From JANYJJ01 sp043749975 (GTDB taxonomy: Bacteria > Pseudomonadota > Gammaproteobacteria > Burkholderiales > Burkholderiaceae_C): a stretch of 8,401 bases of DNA. Shown piece by piece: positions 1 through 6,181 of the stretch. The position numbers were made by a program, and so were the translations under genes. The notes under the pieces were generated by a model, which was not told the DNA's origin, did not search any database, and worked only from the letters and a program-made list of their open reading frames with translations. The stretch lies in contig JAYVCL010000169.1 in NCBI GenBank assembly GCA_043749975.1, positions 1-8,401 on the forward strand. The letters run 5' to 3'. How positions within the stretch are numbered: position 1 is the stretch's first letter; each line of letters opens with the position of its first letter.

Positions 1-297
1 GAGCTTGACGGGTACGCAGTTCGCATCGCCCACGACGGCGTGCAAGCGCTGGCGGTGATCGAGGATTTCAGCCCTCATTGCGTGCTGTTCGACATCGACA
101 TGCCGCACCTGGACGGCTACGAGTTGTCGAAGCAACTTCGGGCGCGCTATCGAGACGACATCGTGCTGATTGCGGTCACGGCGGTGGCCGAACACGACCT
201 TCGAGTCGCCGGCGCATTCACCGTGGCCGACCACTACCTGCGCAAGCCGGTTGACCCACCGGCGCTGCACAAGGTGCTGCCGCCGCTGCGTTGCTGA
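1..297 (+). CDS. Response-regulator receiver (REC) domain, C-terminal part; gene starts before the window
   Basis: The frame is open from base 1 and ends at TGA 295-297, giving 98 visible residues and no N-terminus. Receiver-domain landmarks are clear: the probable phospho-acceptor Asp (codon 91-93) in the motif FDIDMPHLDGYEL, the switch Thr (codon 178-180) in IAVTA, and the conserved Lys (codon 244-246) in LRKPVD. The acidic pair expected near the start of the domain lies before the window. The protein ends right after the last helix of the receiver, so no DNA-binding output domain follows. It is therefore either a stand-alone CheY-like regulator or the receiver tail of a hybrid kinase; the missing upstream sequence would decide. 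It ends 43 bases before a histidine kinase on the same strand, so the two are probably co-transcribed and may act in one phosphorelay (inference). Confidence 0.9.
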   Translation, partial: ELDGYAVRIAHDGVQALAVIEDFSPHCVLFDIDMPHLDGYELSKQLRARYRDDIVLIAVTAVAEHDLRVAGAFTVADHYLRKPVDPPALHKVLPPLRC

Positions 298-326
298 AGC
301 CCCGCGAAGGCGCACAGACACACCTC

Positions 327-332
327 AGGAGA
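327..332 (+). promoter_or_regulatory. Ribosome binding site of the histidine kinase
   Basis: AGGAGA lies 8 bases before the ATG at 341. It supports that start over in-frame upstream starts such as 170, which would place the gene over the receiver-domain coding sequence. Confidence 0.7.
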
Positions 333-340
333 ACACGCTG

Positions 341-2308
341 ATGCACGCCCTTTACAACGCGCTGCCCGCCTGGGCTTCGCGAGCCGTTGCACAGTTGACC
401 GGGCGCACGGATGGACCTGAGTTCATGCGCAGTGGGACGCTCTGGCCAGCGCAACTGCGAACCCTGGTGGGCATCATGTTCGCGTCGAAGCAGGCCATGT
501 GCCTGGTGTGGGGCGAGCAGCGCACGCTGCTCTACAACGATGCCTACGCCGTGATCCTCGGCGACCGTCATCCGAGCGCGTTCGGATTGCCGATGGCGCT
601 GGTGTGGTCGGACGTGTGGGATGTCGTCGGCCCCATCATGGAGCGGGCCTTGCAGGGCCACGCGTCCCAGATGGACGACCTGTCGCTGAACATCATCCGC
701 GACGGTGCGCGTCAGGAGGCGCATTTTTCGTTTTCCTACACGCCGATCAGTGGTACCGAAAGCGACACGTTCGTGGGCGTTTTCTGTGCTTGCGCCGAGA
801 CGACCGACGCAGTGAAGGCAATCCAGGCACAACGCCTGCTGCAGGAGCGGGATGCACGCTTGCGAGACGTGCTCGACGCAATGGGCGAAGGCTTCATCGT
901 GATGGACGAACAGTTTCGCGTGGTCGAGATCAATGCCGAGGGCCTTCGGCTCGACGGCCGCCCGCAGGCCGAGATCATCGGTCAGACGCCGTGGGCGCTG
1001 TGGCCGGCTGTGCGTGGAACGGCGGTCGAAGCCGCTTACCGCCAGGTGGCCGCCGACCGTGTGCCGGTGCAGTTGCGGCACCGCTATGTCGGCGAAGGCC
1101 ACGACATGTCGTTGGAGATCAAGGCCTATCCGGTGGCCGGCGGCGTGGCGGCGTTCTACCGCGACGTGACCGCGCTGGTGACGGCCGGCAACAAGCTGAG
1201 CCACAGCGAACAGCGCTTCCGCGCAGCGGTGCACGCCTGCGGCGTGCTGTGGACCAACGATGCCGATGGCAACATGACCGGCGCGCAACCCGGATGGGCA
1301 GGTTTGACCGGGCAGACCGAAGCCCAGTACCGAGGCTTCGGCTGGGCCGGTGCGCTTCACCCGGACGACATTCAACCCACCGTGACGGCGTGGCTGCGGG
1401 CCGTGGCCGAGAGCCGAACCTTCGTGTTCGAACACCGTGTGCGGCGCCACGACGGCGAATGGCGCAAGTTTGCGGTTCGAGCGGTGCCGGTGTTCGAGCC
1501 GACAGGCGCGGTGCGCGAATGGGTTGGAGTTCACATCGACATCACCGAAGCGACGCAGGCAGCAGACGATTTGCGAGCCGCCGATCGGCGCAAGGACGAG
1601 TTTTTGGCCACGCTCGCGCACGAGTTGCGCAACCCGCTCGCGCCGATCCGAACCGCAGCGCATTTGTTGAAACAACCCGACCTGCCGCGTGAAAAAATCG
1701 CCTGGATCAGCGACGTGATCTCGCGCCAGACCCGCACGATGGCGCGCCTGCTCGATGATCTGCTCGACACCTCGCGCATTAACAGCGGCCGTCTTCAGCT
1801 CCGCAAGGAACACGTCGACTTGCAATCGGCGCTCAAGAATGCAGTTGAAACCGTGCGCCACCTGCTTGATGCCAAGGGTCACGTCTTGCAAATGGCGCTG
1901 GCGGAAAGCGATCTGGTTTTGCACGCCGACCCGTTGCGCCTGACGCAGATACTCACCAACCTACTGGCGAATGCGGCCAAGTACACCGAGCCGGGCGGCA
2001 CCATCCGGCTTGAGGCCACACGCTGCAGTCAGCACATTCACATCGACATCGTCGACAGCGGGGTGGGCATCGCAGCCGAGTCGTTGCCCCTCATTTTCGA
2101 GATGTTCGGCCAGGTTCCCGGTGCGGTGGATCGCTCGGAGGGCGGCCTGGGAATCGGCTTGGCGCTGACCAAGAACCTGGTTGAAATGCATGGTGGCAAC
2201 ATTGCGGCGTCAAGCGGCGGTCTGGGGCAAGGCAGCACATTTCGCCTTGTGTTTCCAGCCGCAGCCGCAGTCACCGTGGCATCACAGCAGGTGTCGATCA
2301 GCGCCTGA
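341..2308 (+). CDS. Soluble PAS-PAS-PAS sensor histidine kinase
   Basis: A 655-residue kinase with no visible membrane segment or signal peptide, so probably cytosolic. An N-terminal PAS-like module covers roughly residues 35-155 (LLYNDAYAVILGDRHP is typical of this class). A short charged helix leads to a second PAS at about 170-278 and a third, PAS_3-like, at about 290-402 ending in VGVHIDIT. The HisKA dimerisation domain (about 413-480) carries the phospho-acceptor His427 in LAHELRNPLAPI. The ATPase domain (about 525-645) has the N box (Asn544, NLLANAAKYT), G1 box (Asp572, DSGVGIA), F box (IFEMFGQ) and G2 box (GLGIGLAL, from Gly602). All catalytic boxes are intact, so an active kinase is expected. 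There is no C-terminal receiver; the receiver protein just upstream is a plausible partner. The ligand or cofactor of the PAS domains cannot be read from the sequence. The ATG at 341 was chosen for its ribosome binding site. Confidence 0.93.
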   Translation: MHALYNALPAWASRAVAQLTGRTDGPEFMRSGTLWPAQLRTLVGIMFASKQAMCLVWGEQRTLLYNDAYAVILGDRHPSAFGLPMALVWSDVWDVVGPIMERALQGHASQMDDLSLNIIRDGARQEAHFSFSYTPISGTESDTFVGVFCACAETTDAVKAIQAQRLLQERDARLRDVLDAMGEGFIVMDEQFRVVEINAEGLRLDGRPQAEIIGQTPWALWPAVRGTAVEAAYRQVAADRVPVQLRHRYVGEGHDMSLEIKAYPVAGGVAAFYRDVTALVTAGNKLSHSEQRFRAAVHACGVLWTNDADGNMTGAQPGWAGLTGQTEAQYRGFGWAGALHPDDIQPTVTAWLRAVAESRTFVFEHRVRRHDGEWRKFAVRAVPVFEPTGAVREWVGVHIDITEATQAADDLRAADRRKDEFLATLAHELRNPLAPIRTAAHLLKQPDLPREKIAWISDVISRQTRTMARLLDDLLDTSRINSGRLQLRKEHVDLQSALKNAVETVRHLLDAKGHVLQMALAESDLVLHADPLRLTQILTNLLANAAKYTEPGGTIRLEATRCSQHIHIDIVDSGVGIAAESLPLIFEMFGQVPGAVDRSEGGLGIGLALTKNLVEMHGGNIAASSGGLGQGSTFRLVFPAAAAVTVASQQVSISA

Positions 2309-2327
2309 AACGCCGTGGCGCTTCCGC

Positions 2328-2846
2328 TCAGCCCATGTTGATTTCGGCGTGTTCGCCCAACCTTGGCGGTTTGCCAGTCAGCACCGACTTGGCCATCAAG
2401 AACAGTTGAACCAGCTTGCTCTCGTCGACATCCCAATAGTTGGCGTGGTCGATGCTGACCCGCACCAGCGCCAGGTTCGGGTCCGAGACACCGGCAGGGA
2501 ACCACGCCTCGGTGAGCTTAGACCAAAGCTGCTCTTTCTTTGCCATGTCTTCGACCACCGCTGCGGTGCCGGAGACCGACACATAGCTGTCTTCGCCGGG
2601 GTCGGCGTAGACGATGTTTACGACCGGGTCGGCCGTCAGGTCGGCGATCGGTTCGCCGTTGCGCGGCATGAAGAACCACAGGCTCGTGTCCTCGTCGAGC
2701 TTCGAGTTCTGCGTGGTCATTGGCCTGGAGTGCAGATGGCCATCGGCATGCCGGGTGGTGAACATCGCAAAGCGGATGTCCTTGATGAGGTCCCACAGTT
2801 TGCTGCGGGCTTCGGCGGGGTGAGGAGTCGTGTCTGTGGCGCTCAT
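2328..2846 (-). CDS. General stress protein, pyridoxamine 5'-phosphate oxidase-like (split-barrel flavin-binding family)
   Basis: A 172-residue protein resembling the 'general stress protein 26' type of the pyridoxamine 5'-phosphate oxidase-like split-barrel family. Visible hallmarks are an N-terminal helix (SKLWDLIKDIRFAMFTT), the barrel strand HLHSRPMTTQ, SLWFFMPRNGEPIADL, the strand YVSVSGTAAVVED, and a late tryptophan-containing strand ANYWDVDESKL. Family members bind FMN, F420 or related cofactors. Many are not true PNPOx enzymes, and the substrate here is unknown. The ATG at 2846 is preferred over a start 20 codons upstream because AAGGA (complement of 2854-2858) sits 7 bases before it and the family fold begins there. 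It is convergent with the histidine kinase, with 19 bases between stop codons, and divergent from the phospholipase D gene. Together with Ku and the PLD protein it suggests a stress-response neighbourhood (inference). Confidence 0.87.
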   Translation of the reverse strand: MSATDTTPHPAEARSKLWDLIKDIRFAMFTTRHADGHLHSRPMTTQNSKLDEDTSLWFFMPRNGEPIADLTADPVVNIVYADPGEDSYVSVSGTAAVVEDMAKKEQLWSKLTEAWFPAGVSDPNLALVRVSIDHANYWDVDESKLVQLFLMAKSVLTGKPPRLGEHAEINMG

Positions 2847-3048
2847 GGGCAAATCCTTGGGTTGGTGACAGCCATCGGCTGCAAACAACAGCAGCCGCAC
2901 ACTCATTCCAACTGTGTTGCTGCTGCGCTGCGATCAGGCGCTGCGCACAGGTCGTGTAGGACGTGTCTGATTCGAGCATGCAAACCGGGGCGCGTGCGGC
3001 GCCGGCACGGCGATACTGTGGCCACCCTCAGAATGTCGCGACTCGGTC
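2847..3048. promoter_or_regulatory. Divergent intergenic region with presumed promoters for the stress protein and the PLD gene
   Basis: These 202 bases separate two genes that point away from each other, so promoters for both should lie here. No confident sigma-70 pair was found. GATACT at 3012-3017 resembles a -10 box for the rightward gene but has no good -35 partner at normal spacing. A GC-rich partial dyad (GTGC, GGCGCC, GCAC) lies around 2994-3008. The rightward ATG at 3049 has no clear Shine-Dalgarno sequence. The location is sound; the individual elements are uncertain. Confidence 0.4.
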
Positions 3049-4326
3049 ATGACCCAAAAAACCATGTGGACCGCCCTGATCAGCAGCGTGCTCACGCTGT
3101 GCGCCATCTTGCTGGTGATGAACTTGAGCAGCGGCGAGAAGCAGATCGAACGCAAACTCGAGCGGCGCTACGCGATCGACGATCCGCAGTTCGCGCGCTC
3201 GATGAGCGTGTTGCTCGGGCCGCCATTTCTGGCCGGCAACGAGGTGCAGGTGCTCGTCAACGGCGACCGCATCTTCCCGGCGATGCTGGCAGCCATCGCC
3301 CAGGCCCAGCGCACGATCACCTTCGAGACCTACATCTACTGGTCGGAATCAATCGGCCAAAAGTTCGCCGACGCACTCAGCGAACGCGCACGCGCCGGTG
3401 TCAAGGTTCACGTGCTGCTCGACTGGGTGGGCAGCGCGAAGATGGAGCAGGTCTACCTCGACCAGATGAAGACTGCGGGCATCGAGATCGAGCGCTACCA
3501 CGAGCCGCACTGGAGCCATCTGCCACGGTTCAACAACCGCACCCACCGCAAGCTGCTGGTGGTGGACGGCCACGTCGGCTTCACCGGCGGCGTCGGCATT
3601 GCCGACCAGTGGGGCGGCGACGCGCGCGGCCCGACCGAATGGCGCGACACGCACTTTCGGGTCGAAGGCCCGGTGGTGGCGCAGATGCAGGCGGTCTTCA
3701 TGGACAACTGGATCAAGGCCAAGGGCATGGTGCTGCTCGACGGCTTGTACTTTCCGCCGCTGCAGGCCCGCGGCACGATGTCGGCGCAAATGTTCAGCAG
3801 TTCGCCCACCGGCGGCAGCGAGAGCATGCAACTGATGTACCTGATGGCGATCACGTCGGCGGGCCGCAGCATCGACCTTGCCAACTCGTACTTCGTGCCA
3901 GACGCGTTGACCACCGCGGCGCTGGCCGCAGCAGCCAGGCGTGGCGTGAAGATTCGCATCATCGCGCCGGGCGAACACATCGACACCGAGATCGTGCGCA
4001 AGGCCTCGCGTGCCGGCTGGGGCGAGTTGCTGCAAGCCGGCATCGAGATCGCCGAGTTCGCGCCGACAATGTTCCACGTCAAATCGATGGTGGTCGACGG
4101 CGTGTTCGTGACGGTGGGCTCGACCAATTTCGACAACCGGTCGTTCCGACTCAACGACGAGGCCAACCTCAATGTGCTCGATGCCGATTTCGCGAAGCAA
4201 CAGGTTGCCATCTTCGAGGCCGACTGGAAGCGCTCGCGCCCTGTCAGCCATGCGCAGTGGCTGCACCGGCCATGGCATCAGAAGCTGCTTGAGCATGTGG
4301 CCGCGTTGTTGAAATCGCAGTTGTAG
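3049..4326 (+). CDS. Phospholipase D-like / cardiolipin synthase-family protein, membrane-anchored
   Basis: A 425-residue protein with one N-terminal hydrophobic segment (about residues 7-26) and then two phospholipase D lobes, so probably attached to the inner membrane. The first HKD motif is His166, Lys168, Asp173 (HRKLLVVDGHVGFTGG). The second is His343, Lys345, Asp350 (HVKSMVVDGVFVTVGSTNFD). Both catalytic His residues are present, as needed for the two-step phosphatidyl transfer of this family. Cardiolipin synthases of the ClsB type share this architecture and join phosphatidyl groups to make cardiolipin. Other PLD-superfamily phosphodiesterases look similar, so the substrate is inferred. 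The first motif ends GGVG where the classical motif has Asn; the second keeps GSTN. The ATG at 3049 has no good ribosome binding site, and ATG 3064, just before the hydrophobic segment, is an alternative. A long palindromic element starts 4 bases after the stop. Confidence 0.88.
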   Translation: MTQKTMWTALISSVLTLCAILLVMNLSSGEKQIERKLERRYAIDDPQFARSMSVLLGPPFLAGNEVQVLVNGDRIFPAMLAAIAQAQRTITFETYIYWSESIGQKFADALSERARAGVKVHVLLDWVGSAKMEQVYLDQMKTAGIEIERYHEPHWSHLPRFNNRTHRKLLVVDGHVGFTGGVGIADQWGGDARGPTEWRDTHFRVEGPVVAQMQAVFMDNWIKAKGMVLLDGLYFPPLQARGTMSAQMFSSSPTGGSESMQLMYLMAITSAGRSIDLANSYFVPDALTTAALAAAARRGVKIRIIAPGEHIDTEIVRKASRAGWGELLQAGIEIAEFAPTMFHVKSMVVDGVFVTVGSTNFDNRSFRLNDEANLNVLDADFAKQQVAIFEADWKRSRPVSHAQWLHRPWHQKLLEHVAALLKSQL

Positions 4327-4330
4327 GCGC

Positions 4331-4497
4331 TAGGAGCCTGTCGGGCTTGGGGAGCGTCGGCTGCAAACTGACCGCAGCGGTCCATTTTTCACCCGCTTCT
4401 TGTCCCATAGCTACGGCTATGGGCCTTCGAACCGGGCAAAAACTGTCCTCGCTGGGGTCAGTTTTCGCTTCGACGCCCCAAGCCCGACAGGCTCCTA
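4331..4497. repeat. 167-base palindromic element with 22-base perfect terminal inverted repeats (MITE-like or intergenic repeat)
   Basis: The left arm 4331-4352 is the exact reverse complement of 4476-4497. The complementarity continues inward in blocks: 4355-4359 with 4471-4475, 4365-4373 with 4456-4464, and 4375-4379 with 4450-4454, ending in a central hairpin at 4404-4423. The whole element could thus fold as one long interrupted hairpin, in DNA or RNA. Both ends begin or end with TA. It holds no gene. It starts 4 bases after the PLD stop codon, so it may also end transcription or stabilise the transcript's 3' end. It looks like a non-autonomous mobile or dispersed intergenic repeat, but copy number in the genome cannot be seen from here. 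Confidence 0.85.
4404..4423. repeat. Perfect 8-bp hairpin with TACG loop at the centre of the palindromic element
   Basis: CCCATAGC (4404-4411) pairs with GCTATGGG (4416-4423) around the four-base loop TACG. In plus-strand RNA this gives C(UACG)G, the closing pair and loop of the unusually stable UNCG tetraloop class. No U-tract follows, so it is not a classical intrinsic terminator by itself. It forms the tip of the larger hairpin. Confidence 0.8.
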
Positions 4498-4596
4498 GTT
4501 GCCGAGGGCGGATTTCCTACAACCGCATGCATGAAGTTCCTACGCCCGGCGGCCCGGCCATGAGCGCAAGCTGCAACTTTGAGCCAAGGAGACTTC
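4498..4596 (+). promoter_or_regulatory. Ku upstream region with a direct repeat TTCCTAC
   Basis: These 99 bases between the palindromic element and the Ku start must carry the Ku promoter if Ku is not read through from the PLD gene. TTCCTAC occurs twice (4514-4520 and 4537-4543), 23 bases apart start to start, on either side of the self-complementary GCATGC/ATGCAT stretch. This could be an operator, but no known site was recognised and no convincing -35/-10 pair was seen. Confidence 0.3.
4586..4591 (+). promoter_or_regulatory. Ribosome binding site of Ku
   Basis: AAGGAG lies 5 bases before the ATG at 4597. It rules against the in-frame TTG at 4579, which would lie upstream of this site. Confidence 0.75.
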
Positions 4597-5493
4597 ATGC
4601 CACGCGCGATTTGGAAAGGTGCCATCAGCTTCGGGCTGGTGCATGTGCCGGTGTCACTGTACCCGGCTTCGCAGGAAGCCGGCATCGATTTCGACTGGCT
4701 CGACAAGCGTTCGATGGACCCGGTGGGCTACCAGCGGGTCAACAAGCGCACCGGCAAAGAGATCCAGAAAGACGACATCGTCAAGGGCATCAAGCAAAAC
4801 GACGGCGACTACGTGGTGTTGAGCGACGAAGAGATCAAGGCGGCGTTCCCGAAGAGCACCCAGACGATCGAGATCGAGGCTTTCGTCAAGGCCAGTGAAA
4901 TCCCGTTTGTGCTGCTCGAGCGACCCTACTACCTGGAGCCGCTGGGCAAGGGCGACAAGGTGTATGCGCTGCTGCGCGAATCGATGCTGGAGGCGGGTGT
5001 GATCGGCATTGCTCGCGTGGTGATGCACACCAAGGAGCACTTGGCGGCGTTGATCCCGTCGGGTGCCGCGCTGATGCTCAACACCATCCGCTGGGCCAGC
5101 GAAATGCGCCCCGCAGACGAACTCAGGTTGCCGGCCGAAGGCAAGACGGCTGCCAACCTGAAGCCGAGCGAGTTGAAGATGGCGGCGCAACTGATTCAGG
5201 ACATGACCGGCGCATGGAAGGCCGAGGACTACACCGACGGGTTCGGTGCTGCGGTGCACGCGCTGGTGAACCAAAAGATCAAGGCCGGCGAAACCCAAAC
5301 CGTGACCCCGCTCGAAGCGCTGCCGTCAGAAGGCAGCGCCTCGAACGTGGTCGACCTGACCGAGCTGCTGGCCAAAAGCCTGGCCAAACGCAAGCCGCCC
5401 GCGGCTGGCAAGCCGAAGGCCGAGCAACGGGCCGACGAGGCTGTCAAAGTGGCTCCGGCAGCGAAGAAGCCGGTGGCCCGCAAGCGCGCTTGA
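4597..5493 (+). CDS. ku: Bacterial Ku protein, non-homologous end-joining DNA end binder
   Basis: A 298-residue protein. The opening MPRAIWKGAISFGLVHVPVSLYPA is nearly diagnostic of bacterial Ku, and the following PVGYQRVNKRTGKEI, PYYLEP, GVIGIARVVMHTKEHL and MLNTIRWASEMR segments belong to the Ku core. Ku homodimers thread onto broken DNA ends and recruit the ligase LigD for end joining. The core ends near residue 250. It is followed by the linker VVDLTELLAKSL and a basic tail of 35 residues (264-298) with 12 Lys/Arg; such tails are known to aid DNA binding in other bacterial Ku proteins. The start at ATG 4597 is fixed by the ribosome binding site and by where the family homology begins. No ligD lies in the window; it may be further away. 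The gene is followed by minus-strand genes, and no clear terminator was seen after it. Confidence 0.96.
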   Translation: MPRAIWKGAISFGLVHVPVSLYPASQEAGIDFDWLDKRSMDPVGYQRVNKRTGKEIQKDDIVKGIKQNDGDYVVLSDEEIKAAFPKSTQTIEIEAFVKASEIPFVLLERPYYLEPLGKGDKVYALLRESMLEAGVIGIARVVMHTKEHLAALIPSGAALMLNTIRWASEMRPADELRLPAEGKTAANLKPSELKMAAQLIQDMTGAWKAEDYTDGFGAAVHALVNQKIKAGETQTVTPLEALPSEGSASNVVDLTELLAKSLAKRKPPAAGKPKAEQRADEAVKVAPAAKKPVARKRA

Positions 5494-5568
5494 GTCGCCT
5501 GTTGCACGCCCGCACGGTGGGTGTGTGCGTGGGGCTGAGCCAGCAACCCCGCCCGTCCGATTCAGGCA

Positions 5569-5892
5569 TCACCGGTCGATGCTGACCTCTGCGTAGCTGC
5601 CTTTGCTTGCGGCTGCCACTGCAGCGACAACCCTGGGAAGCGCTTGTTGTATGCGCGGCCAACTTGTGGTTTGAAGGACCACGATCGCCATGCTCCGATT
5701 GGCAAGGTGCTGTTGGTACTTGAGATTCTTGTCCGTGGTGACGAACACTTGAAATCCTGCTGACTCCGCAGCGGCGATGAGTTCGCCGTTCTTCAGGCTG
5801 GACCAGCCGCGTTCGTACACTGTTGTTACAACGTGGCCGACAAGCGCGTGGCGAAGTGGCGCCGGCGTGCCTTGATCGAAGAGAACAAGCAC
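5569..5892 (-). CDS. DUF5615 PIN-like protein, probable toxin of a toxin-antitoxin pair
   Basis: A 107-residue protein of the DUF5615 family, which has a PIN-like nuclease fold. Acidic residues at the positions expected for a PIN active site are visible: Asp6 (LFDQGTP), Glu37 (KNGELI) and Asp54 (TTDKNL). The later TTSWPRIQ segment is also typical of the family. The start is GTG at 5892, one base after the stop codon of the upstream antitoxin-like gene (TGA, one base, GTG). This implies translational coupling. A longer frame reaching 5925 would overlap the upstream gene and add residues foreign to the family. RNase activity is expected from the fold but is not proven for this family as a whole. 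Confidence 0.85.
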   Translation of the reverse strand: MLVLFDQGTPAPLRHALVGHVVTTVYERGWSSLKNGELIAAAESAGFQVFVTTDKNLKYQQHLANRSMAIVVLQTTSWPRIQQALPRVVAAVAAASKGSYAEVSIDR

Positions 5893-5893
5893 T

Positions 5894-6115
5894 TCACGCC
5901 ACCGCCAAGGAACTGCGCGCGGCATGCTCCAGGACAGACCGAGCCTGTTCGATGGAAACGCCGGGGAACCACTCTACGAACTGGTGTACGGAGGCATCGT
6001 CTTCGAGGTTCTCGAAGAGTGCTGCGACAGGCACACGCGTACCCCGGAATACCCACGCGCCGCTGAGGACAGCATGGTCTTGTTCAACAGCGGTGCACGC
6101 AGACCAGTCAATCAT
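5894..6115 (-). CDS. DUF433 domain protein, probable antitoxin partner of DUF5615
   Basis: A 73-residue protein of the DUF433 family, recognised from SGAWVFRGTRVPVAALFENLED, the DASVHQFVEWFPGVS segment and the C-terminal helix EQARSVLEHAARS. DUF433 proteins have a helix-turn-helix-like fold. They are regularly encoded just upstream of DUF5615 PIN-like proteins, where they are taken to be antitoxins and possibly autorepressors. The ATG at 6115 is chosen because family members usually begin at MIDW or similar. GTG at 6148 would add 11 residues with no family match. Neither start has a strong ribosome binding site. It lies 66 bases downstream of the racemase gene on the same strand, so it may have its own promoter or be read with that operon. 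Confidence 0.83.
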   Translation of the reverse strand: MIDWSACTAVEQDHAVLSGAWVFRGTRVPVAALFENLEDDASVHQFVEWFPGVSIEQARSVLEHAARSSLAVA

Positions 6116-6181
6116 GCCAACGATCGTAGCACCGGCGGTATTGCTCACACCGGACTCGCGCTGCCCTGCGACGATGGCCGG

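Noticed and set aside
218..1924. Long open frame on the minus strand opposite the histidine kinase (568 codons)
   Set aside because: It is a shadow of the kinase gene in GC-rich DNA. Its translation is rich in His, Arg and Gln with no recognisable domain, while the plus strand has all kinase motifs.
2301..2321. Possible terminator between the convergent kinase and stress-protein genes (GCGCC ... GGCGC)
   Set aside because: The stem is only 5 bp with an 11-base loop and no T-tract, and it overlaps the kinase stop codon. Too weak to call.
2181..4292. 703-codon plus-strand frame running across the stress protein and the PLD gene
   Set aside because: It crosses the kinase stop, lies antisense to the stress protein and out of frame with the PLD gene, and the translation is low-complexity Arg-rich. 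Both overlapped genes have strong family motifs.
4347..4898. 183-codon plus-strand frame through the palindromic element into Ku
   Set aside because: It passes through the repeat and then reads Ku out of frame; no family features.
5531..5550. Possible terminator after Ku (GGGGCTG ... CAG ... CCCC)
   Set aside because: The stem is bulged, the loop only 3 bases and no T-tract follows.
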